DNA from: Pseudopyrenochaeta lycopersici
Lineage: Eukaryota; Ascomycota; Dothideomycetes; Pleosporales; Pseudopyrenochaetaceae
Assembly (NCBI GenBank): GCA_003313425.1
Contig: NHZP01000012.1
Span: 1,426,001-1,490,000 of the forward strand
DNA: 64,000 nucleotides
Direction of reading: 5' to 3'
Part shown: piece after piece, positions 24,376-38,296 of the stretch
Numbering within the stretch: the stretch's first letter is position 1
Layout: each line of letters starts with the position of its first letter
Translations under genes and position numbers: made by a program
The notes under the pieces: model-generated
The model's database searches: none
What the model was told of the DNA's origin: nothing
What the model saw: the letters and a program-made list of their open reading frames with translations, nothing else

Positions 24376-24947
24376 TTTTGGAGGGGCTGCTGCGGGCGGA
24401 AATGGGAAGGAACTCGCAGCCGATACCTTTCGAGATTGGAGGCCGTGGGATGCCGCCAGTGGATAGACAGTCAGCGTGGACCCGCGCAGGCAACAAGATG
24501 CCGGCCTCGCCCAGCGCACAGATTGAGTCAATGATGAATCTTGGTAGACATGTGCGCGGTCTAAGAAAAAGTCTAGGGCGAGCGTCATTTGCCAAGCATC
24601 CCACCACTCGGTCACAACCCAAGGCCGCGTTATCGGAGCGACATTCACTGCTTCCTCTCCACCTTGCTCAGCCCAACTCTACTTTTACCATGTACATGAT
24701 GTTCTTTCCAAAAGTTACAAATGTACCCTCTCATGACACATAACTGGCACACCTATTTTGCTCCCACACAAACCGAAATGCGCCCTGATTAAAAGTCCTC
24801 CCAAAGCCCCTACTCATTCCAGTCGCAATCTTCCATCATGCGCGTGAGAGTATTCCATGGGTATTTCGGAAAAGAGAAAAACGCCCAAGATGCAGTGTAA
24901 GAAAAACGTATAACATGATCGCATATATCGCATCAAATTCAATTCCT
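24376..24947. other. Intergenic, CIA1 upstream region
   Basis: A 572-base gap between two minus-strand genes, holding the CIA1 promoter and the 3' end of the MHYT gene. No other element recognised. Confidence 0.4.
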
Positions 24948-27656
24948 TCATCGCCGCCCGTTGCTATGGTGTGGTTCTCGGGGGTGTGCTCGAGTCGCAT
25001 GAGGGTCGCGAAACGCCGTGGTGATTGACATCAACTTGTCCGCCATGGTCTGCTGCTCTGCTTCCGCGATACCCACCTCGGCCCTGACACCGAGATTGTG
25101 GAGTTCCATATCTGTGCCGTCTTTGTTTTCATCGATGATGATATCTCGCGTCGACGTCACCATGATGCTGCCCCATGCATGGCTCAGCGCCTCCGACGGG
25201 GACTGCACAACATTGACAAGCCCTTTCTCCGATGAAGAGTCCGCTCGCCAGGCCATATCAAGAGATGAAGATTTCTGGGGCCGGAGCCTCATAGGCCACT
25301 TGCGGCTTCGTCGAGTAGGCGCCGGTTTGGTGAGAGACAAGACTCGTTGAAAACTGCTAAATTCTTTGTGATTCTTCTGCGCAAGGATCGCATGATCTGG
25401 ACATCCGGGGTAAGACCTGAGATATGACTGGAAGAAGGATAGAGGGATAGTCTTGAGAACTAAGCTTTGCATAGACAAATTGTAGATCTCTTTGATACCA
25501 CAAAACGCGAACACGGTTGCCGGGTGGGTTTCTTTCTGGCCAATCATACCATGCGCCATGTCGACTTGCTGCGCGGAAAAGGTCGCACGGTGTAGTGTCT
25601 GCTCAGGGCATTCTTGCAAAAGGTTGATGATCCTATTGCGGAACTTGTCCAGGAATACATCATCCTTTGATGCTGTTCCAGACCGCTGGTTAATTCGAGC
25701 CAGACAGTCGTCCAATGAGAGCCCATTGAACGCCGCAAGTATTTGCATCTGTCGATTGTCTAGCTCCTCATCGCTCAACTTGACCATGGGCAATCTGTCA
25801 GGGGCAGCGCGCGGTACAACGACTTCTAGCCCTCTCATGGCCGGCAACGGCTGGATTAGGAAGGACGCGATGTACGTACCCCTCTCCGGAATGGAAGGGG
25901 ATCTCTCGCTGAACGACTGCAGGCGACTGATCAGACTCTCCATATCATCACGTGGGATTTGGAGGCTGCGGGCAAGTTGGTCGCCAACCTCTTCGACGCT
26001 TGCGAAGCCATATCCAAGGTTCTGTAACCTGTTTGCTTCGTTTGTGTCGACTTTCTTGGTCAGGACCAGCATTTGTCCTTTACCGAACAGAATTGGACTA
26101 ACAATCCCCGCTTCGATATCTTTCGTTGAAGTTGCAATATCCGCTGCCATGATCGTCCGGTTTCCGTAGTTAGATGTCCACAGAGTTCGTGACATCAGTG
26201 TTCCCGTTGTCAACACGTCTTCGTACAAACACCCTAAATTCTGAAGGCTTGTATCGAGAGTTTTCGCAATCTCATGAGCTGTAACGCAGAACAGCTCTCG
26301 AAAAGTAGCCGAGTAGCTCGAATCGTCACCATCCTCGAAAGAGATTCTACTGGCGCTTGCGTGGGTCGGCGTATTCGCTTGAAGGTAGCCGGTTGACTGC
26401 AGATGTTCTCGCATCGACGGAATGAGGTCTGAGATGCCTATCCAATTGCGTGATACACGAAAGATCCATTGAAAGACGGGATGTGACGTGTTAAATTCAT
26501 CATCAAAGGTCTGCCCTAGTCAGTTCCCACAGTCTTGCCCCATGTTCATCTTCGGACTTACTCTTTGATGAAATTGCTGAGTAATCGTTTGGCAAGGCAT
26601 CAAGCCGCTTTGGCTGACGAGCAGCCTTCCATCCGCGTCAAAGGTTGCAATTGCCAGAACGACCTGTTGTGCGCGATCCTTTAACATTCGACGTTGGCGC
26701 TGCTTGAGGAATCCGAGTAGAAAGCATACAGCACAGGCACTGAGGCACTTGTCGGATACATTAGTGACATGAAATAGCCCAAAAGCGCTAGACTTACGAG
26801 ACAGAGGGAGATAATGAGATTGACATTCCTCTCCTGCCCGGGTCCTAAATGGTAGCCCCGAACTTCGTACCATGTGCCAGCCGCAGCAGTCCAATGCATA
26901 CCCGAGACGGCCAGGGCGAGGAAACATGCTACAGTCATGCGTCTCCAGATGTTATTCATCCAGTGCTGACTCCAGTGGAAGAAAAGGCCAAAAGATAGCA
27001 AGCAGGCACCGACTGCTATGCTGGCGGCACCTATGACATGCGGCCAACTCAGTTGCAGACGATAGTTCGTGGTACCGTTGTTTCCGAGGTAATGCATCTC
27101 CGTTACGGCGGCTCCAGCGCAAACACCGCATACTAGAAGTGACGCAAACCGAATGATTGCGCGCTTGCTGCTCTTATAGAACCGGTCGGCGACTAGTAAA
27201 CCCACGAAAATAACAACAACAGGAAGAATGGCAGAAACAGCCGTGTATGTCGAACTGTAGTAGAGCTGGATCTCTTCCTCACCGTCACCGAGGACAATGG
27301 CACGATTGCCTACGAAGTCTGTAAAGTGTCGAGGTACGACGTCAGTATAGGTCTCATCTGCAGTTTTCTTAGATAGTCATCCTTCACTTACGCATACACC
27401 AAATGGCTACCAGTCCAAATGAGACAGCACAGCCTCCTACCTGAACCCTGAACTGAGTCAGTCATAAAGCTGCTGTGGCACAGCTCAGTACGTACCATGA
27501 TCGCCAGCCTGATCCCGATACTCTTCGGTGTAGTAGCTCTACGGTTGTGAAAGCCCCTATCAAACTGACAAGATAAGAGCAGAATATCAGGTAAGGCACG
27601 AACGAAATCTTTGGTTTGCTCCCAATTGGGTACTTGGAAGCGATTTCTGGGACCAT
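24948..27656 (-). CDS. MHYT-domain integral membrane signalling protein
   Basis: Five exons, 27656-27496, 27447-27392, 27318-26798, 26747-26562 and 26510-24948, give 828 residues. The N-terminal part is an integral membrane MHYT module of about seven helices with three MHYT-type motifs: CMHFVGN (about 71-76, split by the second intron), EMHYLGN (about 146-151) and GMHWTAA (about 212-218). Bacterial MHYT domains were proposed to bind a metal, probably copper, and to sense a diatomic gas. After the membrane part, FLKQRQRRMLKDRAQQVVLA begins a cytoplasmic region that looks PAS-like (ATFDADGRLLVSQSGLMP), followed by about 500 residues with no enzymatic domain that I recognise. Fungal relatives exist as hypothetical signalling proteins. 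The sensory role is inferred from the MHYT family. Confidence 0.82.
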
Positions 27657-30600
27657 GATGACGGCGGATATAAAGAGTACACGGAGGTTCTAGGCGCTCC
27701 CACGAAGCAAAATAAACACCACTCCACGTAGATTGGCTTAGATGATGCTAGGATGTATTAGCAAACAATAGACATAGCATTGCAACCCAGTAATGACATC
27801 AGCCAGCGACATACTTTTGCAGCTATTGCATGCGAGAGATGGGATTCAGCCTTACACTACGTCCGATTACGAACGGGCAACCGTCCAAGAAGATCGACGA
27901 AACGATCGGTTTTTGACTAATTGATTCGCATGGTCCGCGGTAGTAAGGTGGACTCGAACAGCTGGTGGAGGGTGTAGGGTTTGAAAACGCTTCTTGGGTT
28001 GTCGACGCTTAGCAACAAACCGACGTCGCACAGAGCAGTGCTTTTCTAAAAAACCAACCAAAAATGCGCGAGAGCAGAGGACTGTAGACAAAGCTCCGCC
28101 CAGAACGAGGACTCGGGTTGATATTGGTCTGAAGTGATGGCCGGAACCGCCGCAGGGTGCGAACTACCTTGTACCTGCACTCGTGCCGACAATAGTCTCC
28201 TTTCTCTAGGCGTCCCGCGTCTTAGGCTACCAAACTTCGCGCTCTGGCGCGCCCACTGTAACAGCAAAGGCTCGGCTGCAGGCCGGCTCCACATTCAGCT
28301 GCTCATCCGGATCACACTGCGAAGCCATCAACCCGGTCAACGGCATGTTCAACATCGCTCACACGCCACCCCGCTCGTGACTTCGATGCGATCGGAGCGT
28401 TGATGCAACCATGATGTACAAGCAAAGATTCGTGCAGGGTAAGGTTTGTAACTCCCGCAGGCCGGGGCTGAGTGTCCACTCACAGTGCTGATTTTCTGTT
28501 GGATATGCGGGTGCCCCAAAAGAACACGAGGTCGATATGAACCTACGGATGTGGCTCTCCAAAGGCCCAATTTTCCCTCCTTTGGCATACAACCTGAGAT
28601 GGACCAGGCGTGACCCCGATATGAAATTTAGGCGGTTGAAGCCATCGAAACGAACCGTCAAGCCGCCAGACAATAGTCTAGATGTCATCGGAAAGCTAAT
28701 TCCCAACGTTGGCATCTGGTTCGCTGGCTGAATATTTAAATGCACTAAAGAACGTGGAAATGAAACCCCCCAACGATGCTGACATTGGCGCTAGGTCCGC
28801 GGACCTCTATTCGCCGTCTTGACCAGATGTTCGTGATGCATTGTCTTGACACATGTCAACAATGCCATAGTTCAGGCCTCGCCAGCTTCTCCGAGGCTTT
28901 GGTCACCGATGGCACACAGCGCTGGGGGCCACATTGCGGCTGCAGCCACGATATGATTTGGTAGATCTTCCCTAATCAGGAAGCTCGTTCTCCGTAGACC
29001 CTTCGCTATTTCCTGCCGTAGAAGAGGCCACAAGGTCCCGAGTGGCATTAATAAAGCTCGTCATTCTTGCACAACAGGCTGGACGCTGTACGGAGATTCC
29101 GCCTGGCCATCCTTAGCCGCGGACTTAGTGGCTCCGTACCTGCATTGTCATATATACTTTAAGCAGCGAATCGATCGATCATATTTGACAACGAGCAATG
29201 GTGGCCTGGGGTTTGCAGCCCAGATCTTCCACATGATTGGACACGGACCTGCCGACTTGATAGACGCTCTATGGCTTCTAAGGGAGTCATGGAAGGTACT
29301 GAGCATGGGACGGCGTCCAAACTTGGTGGGGAGGTGATCAGTCCGGCTATTCGGAGTGGGAGCGCCGTGATGAAGTCGTCAGCCGGCCCGTGCTCTGCTA
29401 GCGTGATGATCCACCCAAGTTGGTGGATGCTTAACGATCCTTCCGAAGGGGTGGGTTTGCATGGCGATCGAAGTCACATCTGTCTTCACAAGCAATGAGA
29501 AGTGAAGGATGCGAATGTATCGTACGCCTTTTTGCTCCTTTACCGAACGCCGACCATGCATCATCTACGTACACTAACCCTACAGCTGAGACCAGAATGC
29601 TGAGCGCGCAGTAAGTTTTGTCGGCGTTTACACTTCGAAACAAAATTGTGCAATACAAAATGCGACCCGTGCTCGGCAGGGCCCGGGAAAGCAACGTCAT
29701 TGGATCTCGGCAACGTTGGATGACAGGAGAGTTTTGACGGCTCCATCTGGCAGACTGGATCGCGTCTAGGCGGGTCCTCTACCCTGGTTTCGCGGACCCC
29801 GAGTCAGGGGTAAAAATTGTTAGCTTGAAAATTCTCAGGCCACTCAGCATTGGAGGGCAAGGCGGACCGAGTGGGATACAGTGGGCTCGGAGTCTTGTCA
29901 ACGATTATGCAGAAGACAACAGGTGGCGGCTGTTTTGCCGCTCACAGTCTAGCCCCGCCCTGAACAGTCGAATGCCTGAAAGTAACGATCTAAGGTCGTT
30001 TCAGTATTGCCATCAGCGATGGAAAATAAATACACGACACCGAAGTCTTCCTATAAGGGCCGCAACAAGGACCATAGGCTAGATGGGAAGTACGATTTGG
30101 ATGTCCTGGCAAAAACAGCCTAGGAAATCCTGACTAAATCTTGAAGCCGTCGCGTATCGGCGGAGAACTGCGGAGGATAAGGATTCAATGCACGCCATCG
30201 AACTCGACTCACGCACATGGGGCGAGCAGCTAAGAATAAATCATCATCAACTCAGTATGTGGCAAGCATCTAATATTCCTTCCAAGAATCCAGACCTCCA
30301 CTCAGATTTTATTCACCCCCGCTGGCAAGCCCCAGTTCGCGTCACCAACATGAGTTAGCCTATCCTTGCCAAATACAAACCCTTCTGATAGTAACAAAAC
30401 TAGAGTCTAGTTTTACGAAGTGTTGCTTCATCCTTCGTCGAATAGTACATTGTCCTCTTCTAACTCTCTTGCCTCGGCGAGCGTCGGCGAAGTTCCAGCA
30501 GTGAATATTGTCAGGTAACTTTCAGTAATCAGGTCTGAGCCGAGGCTTATACTGAAGGTCTTGCGTGGTTGGTCCTGTTGATTGACTAGCATGAGTCAAG

Positions 30601-30661
30601 AAGAAATACCGGCACCAAGGCTTAGAGGCCTGAAGGCAGAATGCTGGTCCTCGGGTGGCGT
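27657..30661. other. Gene-poor gap of 3 kb
   Basis: The right flank of the MHYT gene and the 3' side of the unknown gene at 30.7 kb. Only short, unrelated open frames on both strands (for example 28359-28745 and 28134-28403). No terminal repeats, tRNA or rRNA found by eye. It could be decayed sequence. Confidence 0.4.
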
Positions 30662-32306
30662 TCAGAATGACCACCATTGGTTGCAAACCGGAAGTTGGTC
30701 GTCCTCGAGTTCCCCAGAGTCGTGTTCATGAATCAAACTCATGGCAACATGCTGCTTTGACAAGTCTGTGGCGTAGTTCACTGACGACCGAAGCGTTTCA
30801 TTAAGTATGCATTCGTCACCGGGCTGGATGGTCCCCGCTATGCTATCAGGGTCGAGCATCGCTGCATTAGGATATCGCGCTCGTTGCTCCACTTCCTCTA
30901 GCATGTCGTCTGAATCCGAGCGAAACGATGCATACGCCCCTGTGGCTACAAATGCTAGCAACGGCGTTGTCACCTTGCTTGGAAGATTCTTCTGGAGGTG
31001 TCTCCAAAGCCCACTAGCAAGAGGCAGTGTCTCATGACCGGCGACTTCTGGAACACGACCTCGGCGATGTGAGTCTTCGGCCGTGTACTTTTCTAGAGTT
31101 TCTAATAGTATGCCCCATTTTTGCTTGAGAGATATTGACGTAGCCTTTACGCATGCAATTTGGCTGAGCGAGCGATTGATAGTAGGCAACAAATGAGTTC
31201 TCTCAGAAAGTGCCTGGCAAAGAGTCAGTACATTTGACGGTTTAGGATGCGCTTCCCCCACGTTTAAATAACACGGTCTCCATAATGCTGGAGCAATATC
31301 CGCTAAGCCAGCCTGAAAAGTATTTGCTTTGACTTTTAAACCATACGCAGATTTATTACTGAAGCTGCCGCACATGGCTAATCGCAAAGCCCCGTCGACG
31401 ATATCCTCGATTTCCGCATGACGGCTAGCAATCGTGGCTGCATGTGAGCCAGATTGTAGATTGGCAAAAGCCATAGGGCGCCTGTGTATACTACCATGAC
31501 GAACAGATCGGAGAGCCGGCGATGAAAATGTTCTTTTGTTACTTCGTCGCACTGTTCTCTTAGGCTTCTGTTCCGTATATGGTAGTATGGAACGATATCT
31601 TGTGTCCGGAACGAGAATGTCTTCCACGGACGGACGAGCAGTTTCTTGCAGAATATGAAAACCCTCATCCACGTTTGGTTCAATTGAGCTGACCTCTTGA
31701 TGTCGAGGCTCACTAACCTTGTTTGCCAATCTCGTCCGCTTGTGCGTTGTTTTTGCGCGCTGTCTCGTCTCCATCATCTCCATAGAAAAGCGAATCGCCT
31801 CGAGAGCGACGATAGGAACGTCTAGTGGTGGTTTTACATCTGTGGCTGGGATATTCGTAATCCCTCTGTGGCGTCGCTGCTCTTCTTGTTGTTTATTGTA
31901 ATTGATGTTCAGCCGAATAATCCCAGGATCCAGAACAATACCGCTTGGAAGTGAGGGTTGCAGCATCAATTGCTCCCAGATCTGCCGTTTCAATCAAATT
32001 GGGCAGGATCGAAGCCTTGCCTACACTTACCGGCGCTTGAAGAATACTTTCGGCCAAGTCTCGGAGCTGACTTTGAGGAAGTGGTTCTTCTCGATACATG
32101 AGGTGCAGGTCAACGTGCATGTAGTGTCCACGGCAAGTCCAGACATCACCAGTGGAGAAAAGATCAAGAATTTGCGCTGGTTTGAGCTGTTGCATGTTAA
32201 TTTGGCCTTGTTGAGATGAGACAGTGATCAATGTAGTGAGCCATAGCTCAAGATTCGTGGTCGGTGAGCAGAGAACAGCGCGTCCAAGCTCGATCAACCT
32301 GCCCAT
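30662..32306 (-). CDS. Unrecognised fungal protein, two exons
   Basis: I do not recognise this protein. Exons 32306-32031 and 31981-30662 join in frame through a 49-base intron with canonical ends, giving 531 residues. The first 110 residues look globular (GDVWTCRGHYMHVDLHLMY, then LRDLAESIL). The middle, about residues 150-240, is Arg/Ser/Thr-rich and probably disordered. The region from about 255 to 420 has helical patterns (SRHAEIEDIVDGALRLAM, LWRHLQKNLPSKVTTPLLAFVATGAY). The tail is acidic. There is no signal peptide or clear membrane span, and no catalytic motif. The open frame of 440 codons and the clean splice argue that it is a real gene. It starts 192 bases from the divergent thioesterase gene. 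The start codon is uncertain, because a further 5' exon is possible. Confidence 0.6.
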
Positions 32307-32498
32307 CCTACCTCAATATCTATTTCGAACATAGATGAGACTGAGAGAGCGACATCAAGGTGGTGTTGGTGAGATGGTCTTTGAGGCTTGTACGTTCAAA
32401 GATAGTCCATTGCATGCCAAGACGCCTGTTTAGCAAGGGACCCAAGACGTCACTTCCTTCCGAGCCTGAGCTCCGCAACCTCCGCCTCACCTTCAAGC
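32307..32498. promoter_or_regulatory. Compact divergent promoter
   Basis: A 192-base interval between the start of the unknown minus-strand gene and the plus-strand thioesterase gene. If both starts are right, the two share control sequences. No TATA box is evident. Confidence 0.35.
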
Positions 32499-34074
32499 AT
32501 GGGGCTCGTCGCAAGGACTGTGCTGCGACGTGTCAGTCGGGTTTCGCGATGCAATTGCGCCCAATCCAGCTTGTCAGTAGCTCTAACGACCGCGTTGGCG
32601 AGTCGGGATTTCCACTCCAGCGCACCGCAACGTACCGATGGCGTTTTCCGTGAGCTCACATCGATGCGGGTGCGCACACCCTGGGTAGAAGCACTACGAC
32701 GACAACAATCAGGAGGCAAAGGTTCTGCAGAGTCTTCAGGAAAGCCTGAAGTTCCTAAGCACTGTGATCTTTCACCTAAGCACATGAACGATAGCTATCA
32801 TTCAGTAGTCCTGCCACTTGCACAAGACCCATGGCTCCTGGATACGTATCTTAACTCTTCTGGCCATATACGCCTTGGCACTATTTTTATGGATCTTGAC
32901 GCTCTCTCTGGCGTCATTGCGTAAGCCTGAACAGCCTTGCTGAGCAGCAAGAATCATCTAATACTGCCTGCAGATATAAGCATACCGGAGAAGATGTCAC
33001 TACGGTCACAGCTAGCTGCGACCGCATTACTATCCACTCTCCGCTGACTGAAATATGCGACCTTCAATTATCTGGTCGGGTCACCTATGCCACTGGTAGG
33101 AGCAGTTTGGAGATTACGATGCAGGTCGCCAAGGCACCGAAAGAGGGTGAGAAGGTCAAGGACGAGGACGTGCTTATCAACTGCACGTTCACAATGGTGT
33201 CGCTCGATCCAGGCACGAAAAAGTAAAGTCTTCGTAATAATCTGACGTCTTCTATATCTGCTAATTGTTTCTTCAGACCAGTCAATGTGAACCCGTTGAT
33301 CATCGAGACTCCAGAAGACAAGCGCCTCTTTGCTTTAGGCGAACGCAACTCGAAAATTCGGAAAGAGCGACGGGACACTTCGCTTCTAAAACACACGCCG
33401 AACGATCTTGAGAGCGACCTCATTCATGCCTTCTGGCAGAAGCAGCTTCAGTATCATGGTCAGTCTCGAAGTCGCGGGAGGTCTGTCTCGCGCTGACATG
33501 AACAGACCCGTACGATGACCTAAGGAAACCTGAAAATGTCGTCTTCATGGACGCGACGCGCCTCCAGACTGCAACCATTATGCAGCCCCAATACCGCAAC
33601 CGCCACCATTTCATGATCTTTGGCGGCTTCCTCCTGAAGCAAACGTTCGAACTCGCCTTCACAGCCGCTGCAGCCTTTGCCCACGCCCGTCCGACCTTTG
33701 TCTCGCTCGACCCTTCCACTTTTCAGAACCCAGTGCCAGTCGGCAGCATACTTTACCTCACGGCAACGGTCGTTTATACAGACCCCCCGCTCATCGGAGC
33801 GCCAGGCGAGAAGCATGATGTAGACAGCGAGTATACAAGGGTGCAGATACGAGTGGACTCAAAGGTGCGAGATGTAGAGCACGGCCACTCGAAGCCAACG
33901 GGGCAGTTCAATTACACGTTTACCGTACCGAGGAATATTAGGGTCATGCCGAGGACATACCAAGAGTTCATGATGTATATCGATGCGCGCAGACGAGCAG
34001 AGCAGGTCAAGCGGACGTTAGACGATGGATTCGGGGTCAGTCCCAGGACGGCCGAAGAGAGTCTCACAGAATAG
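32499..34074 (+). CDS. Mitochondrial acyl-CoA thioesterase, ACOT9 type
   Basis: Hydrolyses acyl-CoA to free acid and CoA, presumably in mitochondria. Four exons, 32499-32920, 32974-33222, 33277-33458 and 33506-34074, give 473 residues. The N-terminus is Arg/Ser-rich with few acidic residues (MGLVARTVLRRVSRVSRC) and ends in a RDFHSSAPQ-type presequence, a good mitochondrial signal. Two hotdog domains follow: the first around GHIRLGTIFMDLDALSGVIAYKHTG with TASCDRI, the second around MQPQYRNRHHFMIFGGFLLKQTFELAFTAAAAFA with the FVSLDPSTFQNPVPVGS stretch. This double-hotdog (BFIT/ACOT9) order and length fit fungal family members. Acyl chain preference cannot be read from sequence. Introns are 47 to 54 bases. 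Confidence 0.88.
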
Positions 34075-34699
34075 GTAATGGAAAACTTTGTCCTCTTCTC
34101 CAGCCATAGTAGTGAGATTAACAGGGTGGGACGAAGTACCTTGCGCAACTACACATGACTGAGCCAACTGTGAATAATACCATTTGTGAATCGGGTGAAC
34201 GCAACCGAAGAATACAGCCAAGGCATCTGTTTAAAGAAAGCAAGCGTATGCGCTCTGGTTCCAAAAGCATAGATATGATATTGATATCCAGCAAACGCCA
34301 TCACAAAATTATTGAATATCGACCCAAGAAAGCAAATGACATACTCCTGCGATGCGCCACCAACGCTGATTCCGCTAATAAAGCATGCGTTCAAAGTACC
34401 AGCAAAATACATCCATGTATGGAAATAAAGGTTATTCGTGACCGTCGATGCATAGGCGTGGAGGCGGTGAGCCTATCTCCGGCCTCAAGATCCGGCGGTG
34501 AAGACAAGCCTGGGCCACGCGAAAGTGGGGGCTTGCGGCCATTCGTTCGGAATGGCAGAATGTGTGAGCTGAGGTGCAGACAAGTCAGCCTCCTGCATTG
34601 TCCAACAAACTCTCCATGCCGGGATGTCACCCGTCTCCGCACATAGTTCCCCCCATCTAAAGTAAAAGTGAAGCGTACCGTCAAGCGGTGTGCAAGGCT
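34075..34699. other. Intergenic, nothing recognised
   Basis: Convergent 3' flanks of the thioesterase gene and the small Cys-rich gene. One open frame (34155-34646) has no family resemblance and is probably chance. Confidence 0.4.
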
Positions 34700-34994
34700 T
34701 CACAACTCATCCAATTCATACTCTAGGGCGACGTCCTCGGAGCAGTCGGTGCAGTAGTAGTTCGAGAAACCGCCGCAGGATACCGTCATGTTCTTACACA
34801 TGTCAATGCTCCAGGCGTCGTACGAATAACCAGAAAGCAGGCGGCTCGAGCAAACTTCCATGCTGTTGGCCCTGCATATCACTTGTTTAGTTTCATTCTC
34901 TTGAAGCTTGAGCAGTGCACTCCACGAAGGGACGAGCCTACCAAATGTAGTAGTCGTGGTTGCAATAGTACCATGAGTAGGTATAGGAGCACAT
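34700..34994 (-). CDS. Small Cys/Tyr-rich protein, 74 residues
   Basis: Two short exons, 34994-34942 and 34871-34700, join in frame across a 70-base GT-AG intron to give 74 residues. The protein has seven Cys and about ten Tyr, in the pattern MC-x8-C-x-H, then single Cys residues and a closing YCTDCSED. This resembles the fungus-specific small proteins that begin with a CxxY...CGH-type knuckle and end in CxxC, which probably bind zinc; that is from pattern memory, not alignment. There is no signal peptide, so it is likely intracellular. A TATATA box lies about 100 bases upstream (35097-35102), and the ATG at 34994 is the first ATG after it, which supports the start. Function unknown. Confidence 0.5.
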
Positions 34995-35096
34995 CTTGAG
35001 GTTTCGTCGGATGAGTGTTCGGCCGTAAGGTTCGCAAGGGTTATTCTGAGCTTCCCACTTTTGTTTGGGGAAGCTTGTAGATTATGATAAGAGAGC

Positions 35097-35102
35097 TATA
35101 TA
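35097..35102 (-). promoter_or_regulatory. TATA box of small Cys-rich gene
   Basis: TATATA on the minus strand, 103 bases before the ATG at 34994. No other ATG lies between it and the proposed start. Confidence 0.45.
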
Positions 35103-37109
35103 GGTATTAGCTGACCGCTTTCTCTTACTCCTGAAGATCCCATATACTCTGCGCTTCTAGGCATGATCCCCGCAACGCGGAAATAGTGTTCTAGGCCTCG
35201 GGGCCAGCATCACGGTAGTGTGTTGGCGTTTCCAATTTTTCATATTCGGAGGACATAAACCGAAGCAACGTACCTCAAGAGCCTTTAATGTGCTGTCGGG
35301 AAATTCAGGTATGTAGTAGCGTCAAGCTATATTCCCGAACTCTTCCACTTTCTTTTTCCTTAAACCTTGAAATAGTTTCAAGATCCTTCTACTCTGCGCA
35401 AGACTTGACATCAACTTCAGAAGACAAAAAGAGGGGTGAGAATTTCAGCTGGCAATAAGGATGAAGGACGACAAAGCTGCCTTTATGGCGCGTCTATGTC
35501 TGACTCCTACGATGAGCTTGGGCCTATGGGCGTACAGATCCGCCGAGAGGTTCCAGGTCTCCCCGGATTAGTTGCATCTTTTCATATCATAAAACGATAT
35601 AGTCCGACCAACGAGATCCTTTTACCCTAAACTAGAAATAGGATTGTGGAATTGACACACGGGCCGTAAATTGTCGACCATCCTGATGGGTATCGTGGAG
35701 GAGGAGGCGGTGGACATGGTCTCCAGAATCTCGGTTATCCCATGTAGCAGCATGCTTTCCTACGGGTATTGTCCGTTATGTTGACAGAAGGCATCACCAT
35801 GAGATGTTATCTTGGTCGCGATGCTTCGTGATAATATAAACTCTGGATTCTTGGACGCTTGTTCGGCTATCCCATGCCCCATCACGCCCGCCGATGATCG
35901 GTCTCGCAGGGTGCTGGACCCTGACCACGTACGCTGCTCATGCAGGGTCCTCGCTTAGGTATCATGGCCTTTGATTGGTTGTATTGAAAAGCTTCTGCGC
36001 AATTGACGTACGTTACTCAAAGGTGATAGAGAATGCTATGCGGCCTGGAGCAATCAGCAGTCGACAATCGACAGTCGACCTGATGTGTGGGGCAAAGTAA
36101 ATGTGAGTTGCTGAGTCGGCTTACTGATAAGAAGGTCACACAAGACTCCGTGTTCAGAGACCAATGTCTTCGTCTGTAAGAATCAGCATGGGGCGCTCAA
36201 GCCGTGTGGGTGTCTCTCGGAACTCCTTCCGCAAAATGCAACCAAGTGTTTTCACGCTCGCTGAACCATGTCAAAGGAAGAATGATTATCGATTGCGGTG
36301 GTTCAGCCAACTGCAAGGCTCGCGTCAGATTCCATGCATGCCGTCAATGTAGCCTCGCAAATTATTGCGAACTGCGATGTTGAACCTCACCGCCCGGTCA
36401 GTTACTCGATTTGTGCTTCGTGTAACGAAGAAGGCATCCAGACCCTGCCATGGTCGCTGATAGTCAGCTCACCCGCCGATCCTCCGTCAGCGATAGGTGG
36501 CCGCGGCAGCGCGTTGCTGCTCAAGACAGCCTGGATTCGATCAAAGACTGGGGCCAAGTGTAAGACGATGCATTGCGAGAGAAGTCGGCATGCGCTCTCC
36601 GCTTTGCCGAAGTTTCCGATTACGAATGATAGAGTTGCCGTTCTGGGCAGGTTGAAATAATGTTGTGCAAAGCAGCGGGAACACGGCAGTCGAATGTACG
36701 CTTGCAGGGAATAGACTCGACATGAAAGCAGCAGGCGAGGGCAGAGCAGTGAAGCCGAATAGTCCATGTGTTTGAACAAACACGGAAGCTCACGAGAAGT
36801 TGAAGTGATTGGGATTATTCACTCGACAATCGTTGATACGCAAAGTGGGGTAGGTGCATGCGTTCGAAAGGCACCACACGGGTCAGCCGTCTAGTATGCT
36901 CGAGATAGGTTGAACATCAAAGACGGGGGCTGCTACTGATCTTGATGTTCGAATCACTTATAAAGCTGTCAAACCACGTTACAGCACAGAAGAGAACAGT
37001 TGGACATGGACATAGACGCCCAAACACGAACATAGATGTCATTCACTAAAACTCCTGGATATTCAACGCCGAGGCAGGCTCACTTTTACAGCACAGGCAA
37101 ACAGCGACG
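35103..37109. other. Gene-poor gap of 2 kb
   Basis: Upstream region of the small Cys-rich gene and 3' flank of the ALA dehydratase gene. It contains two close GTCGAC sites (about 36060-36077) but no recognisable gene. Open frames at 36298-36783 overlap on opposite strands and match nothing. Confidence 0.4.

Positions 37110-38296
<1,187 letters not shown>

Noticed and set aside
24376..24648. In-frame N-terminal extension of CIA1
   Set aside because: The frame is open for 91 codons upstream, but the extension is low-complexity and CIA1 proteins normally begin just before the first WD40 blade.
36947..36955. GTTCGAATC as a tRNA T-loop
   Set aside because: The flanking bases do not form a T stem, and no acceptor or anticodon stem was found around it.
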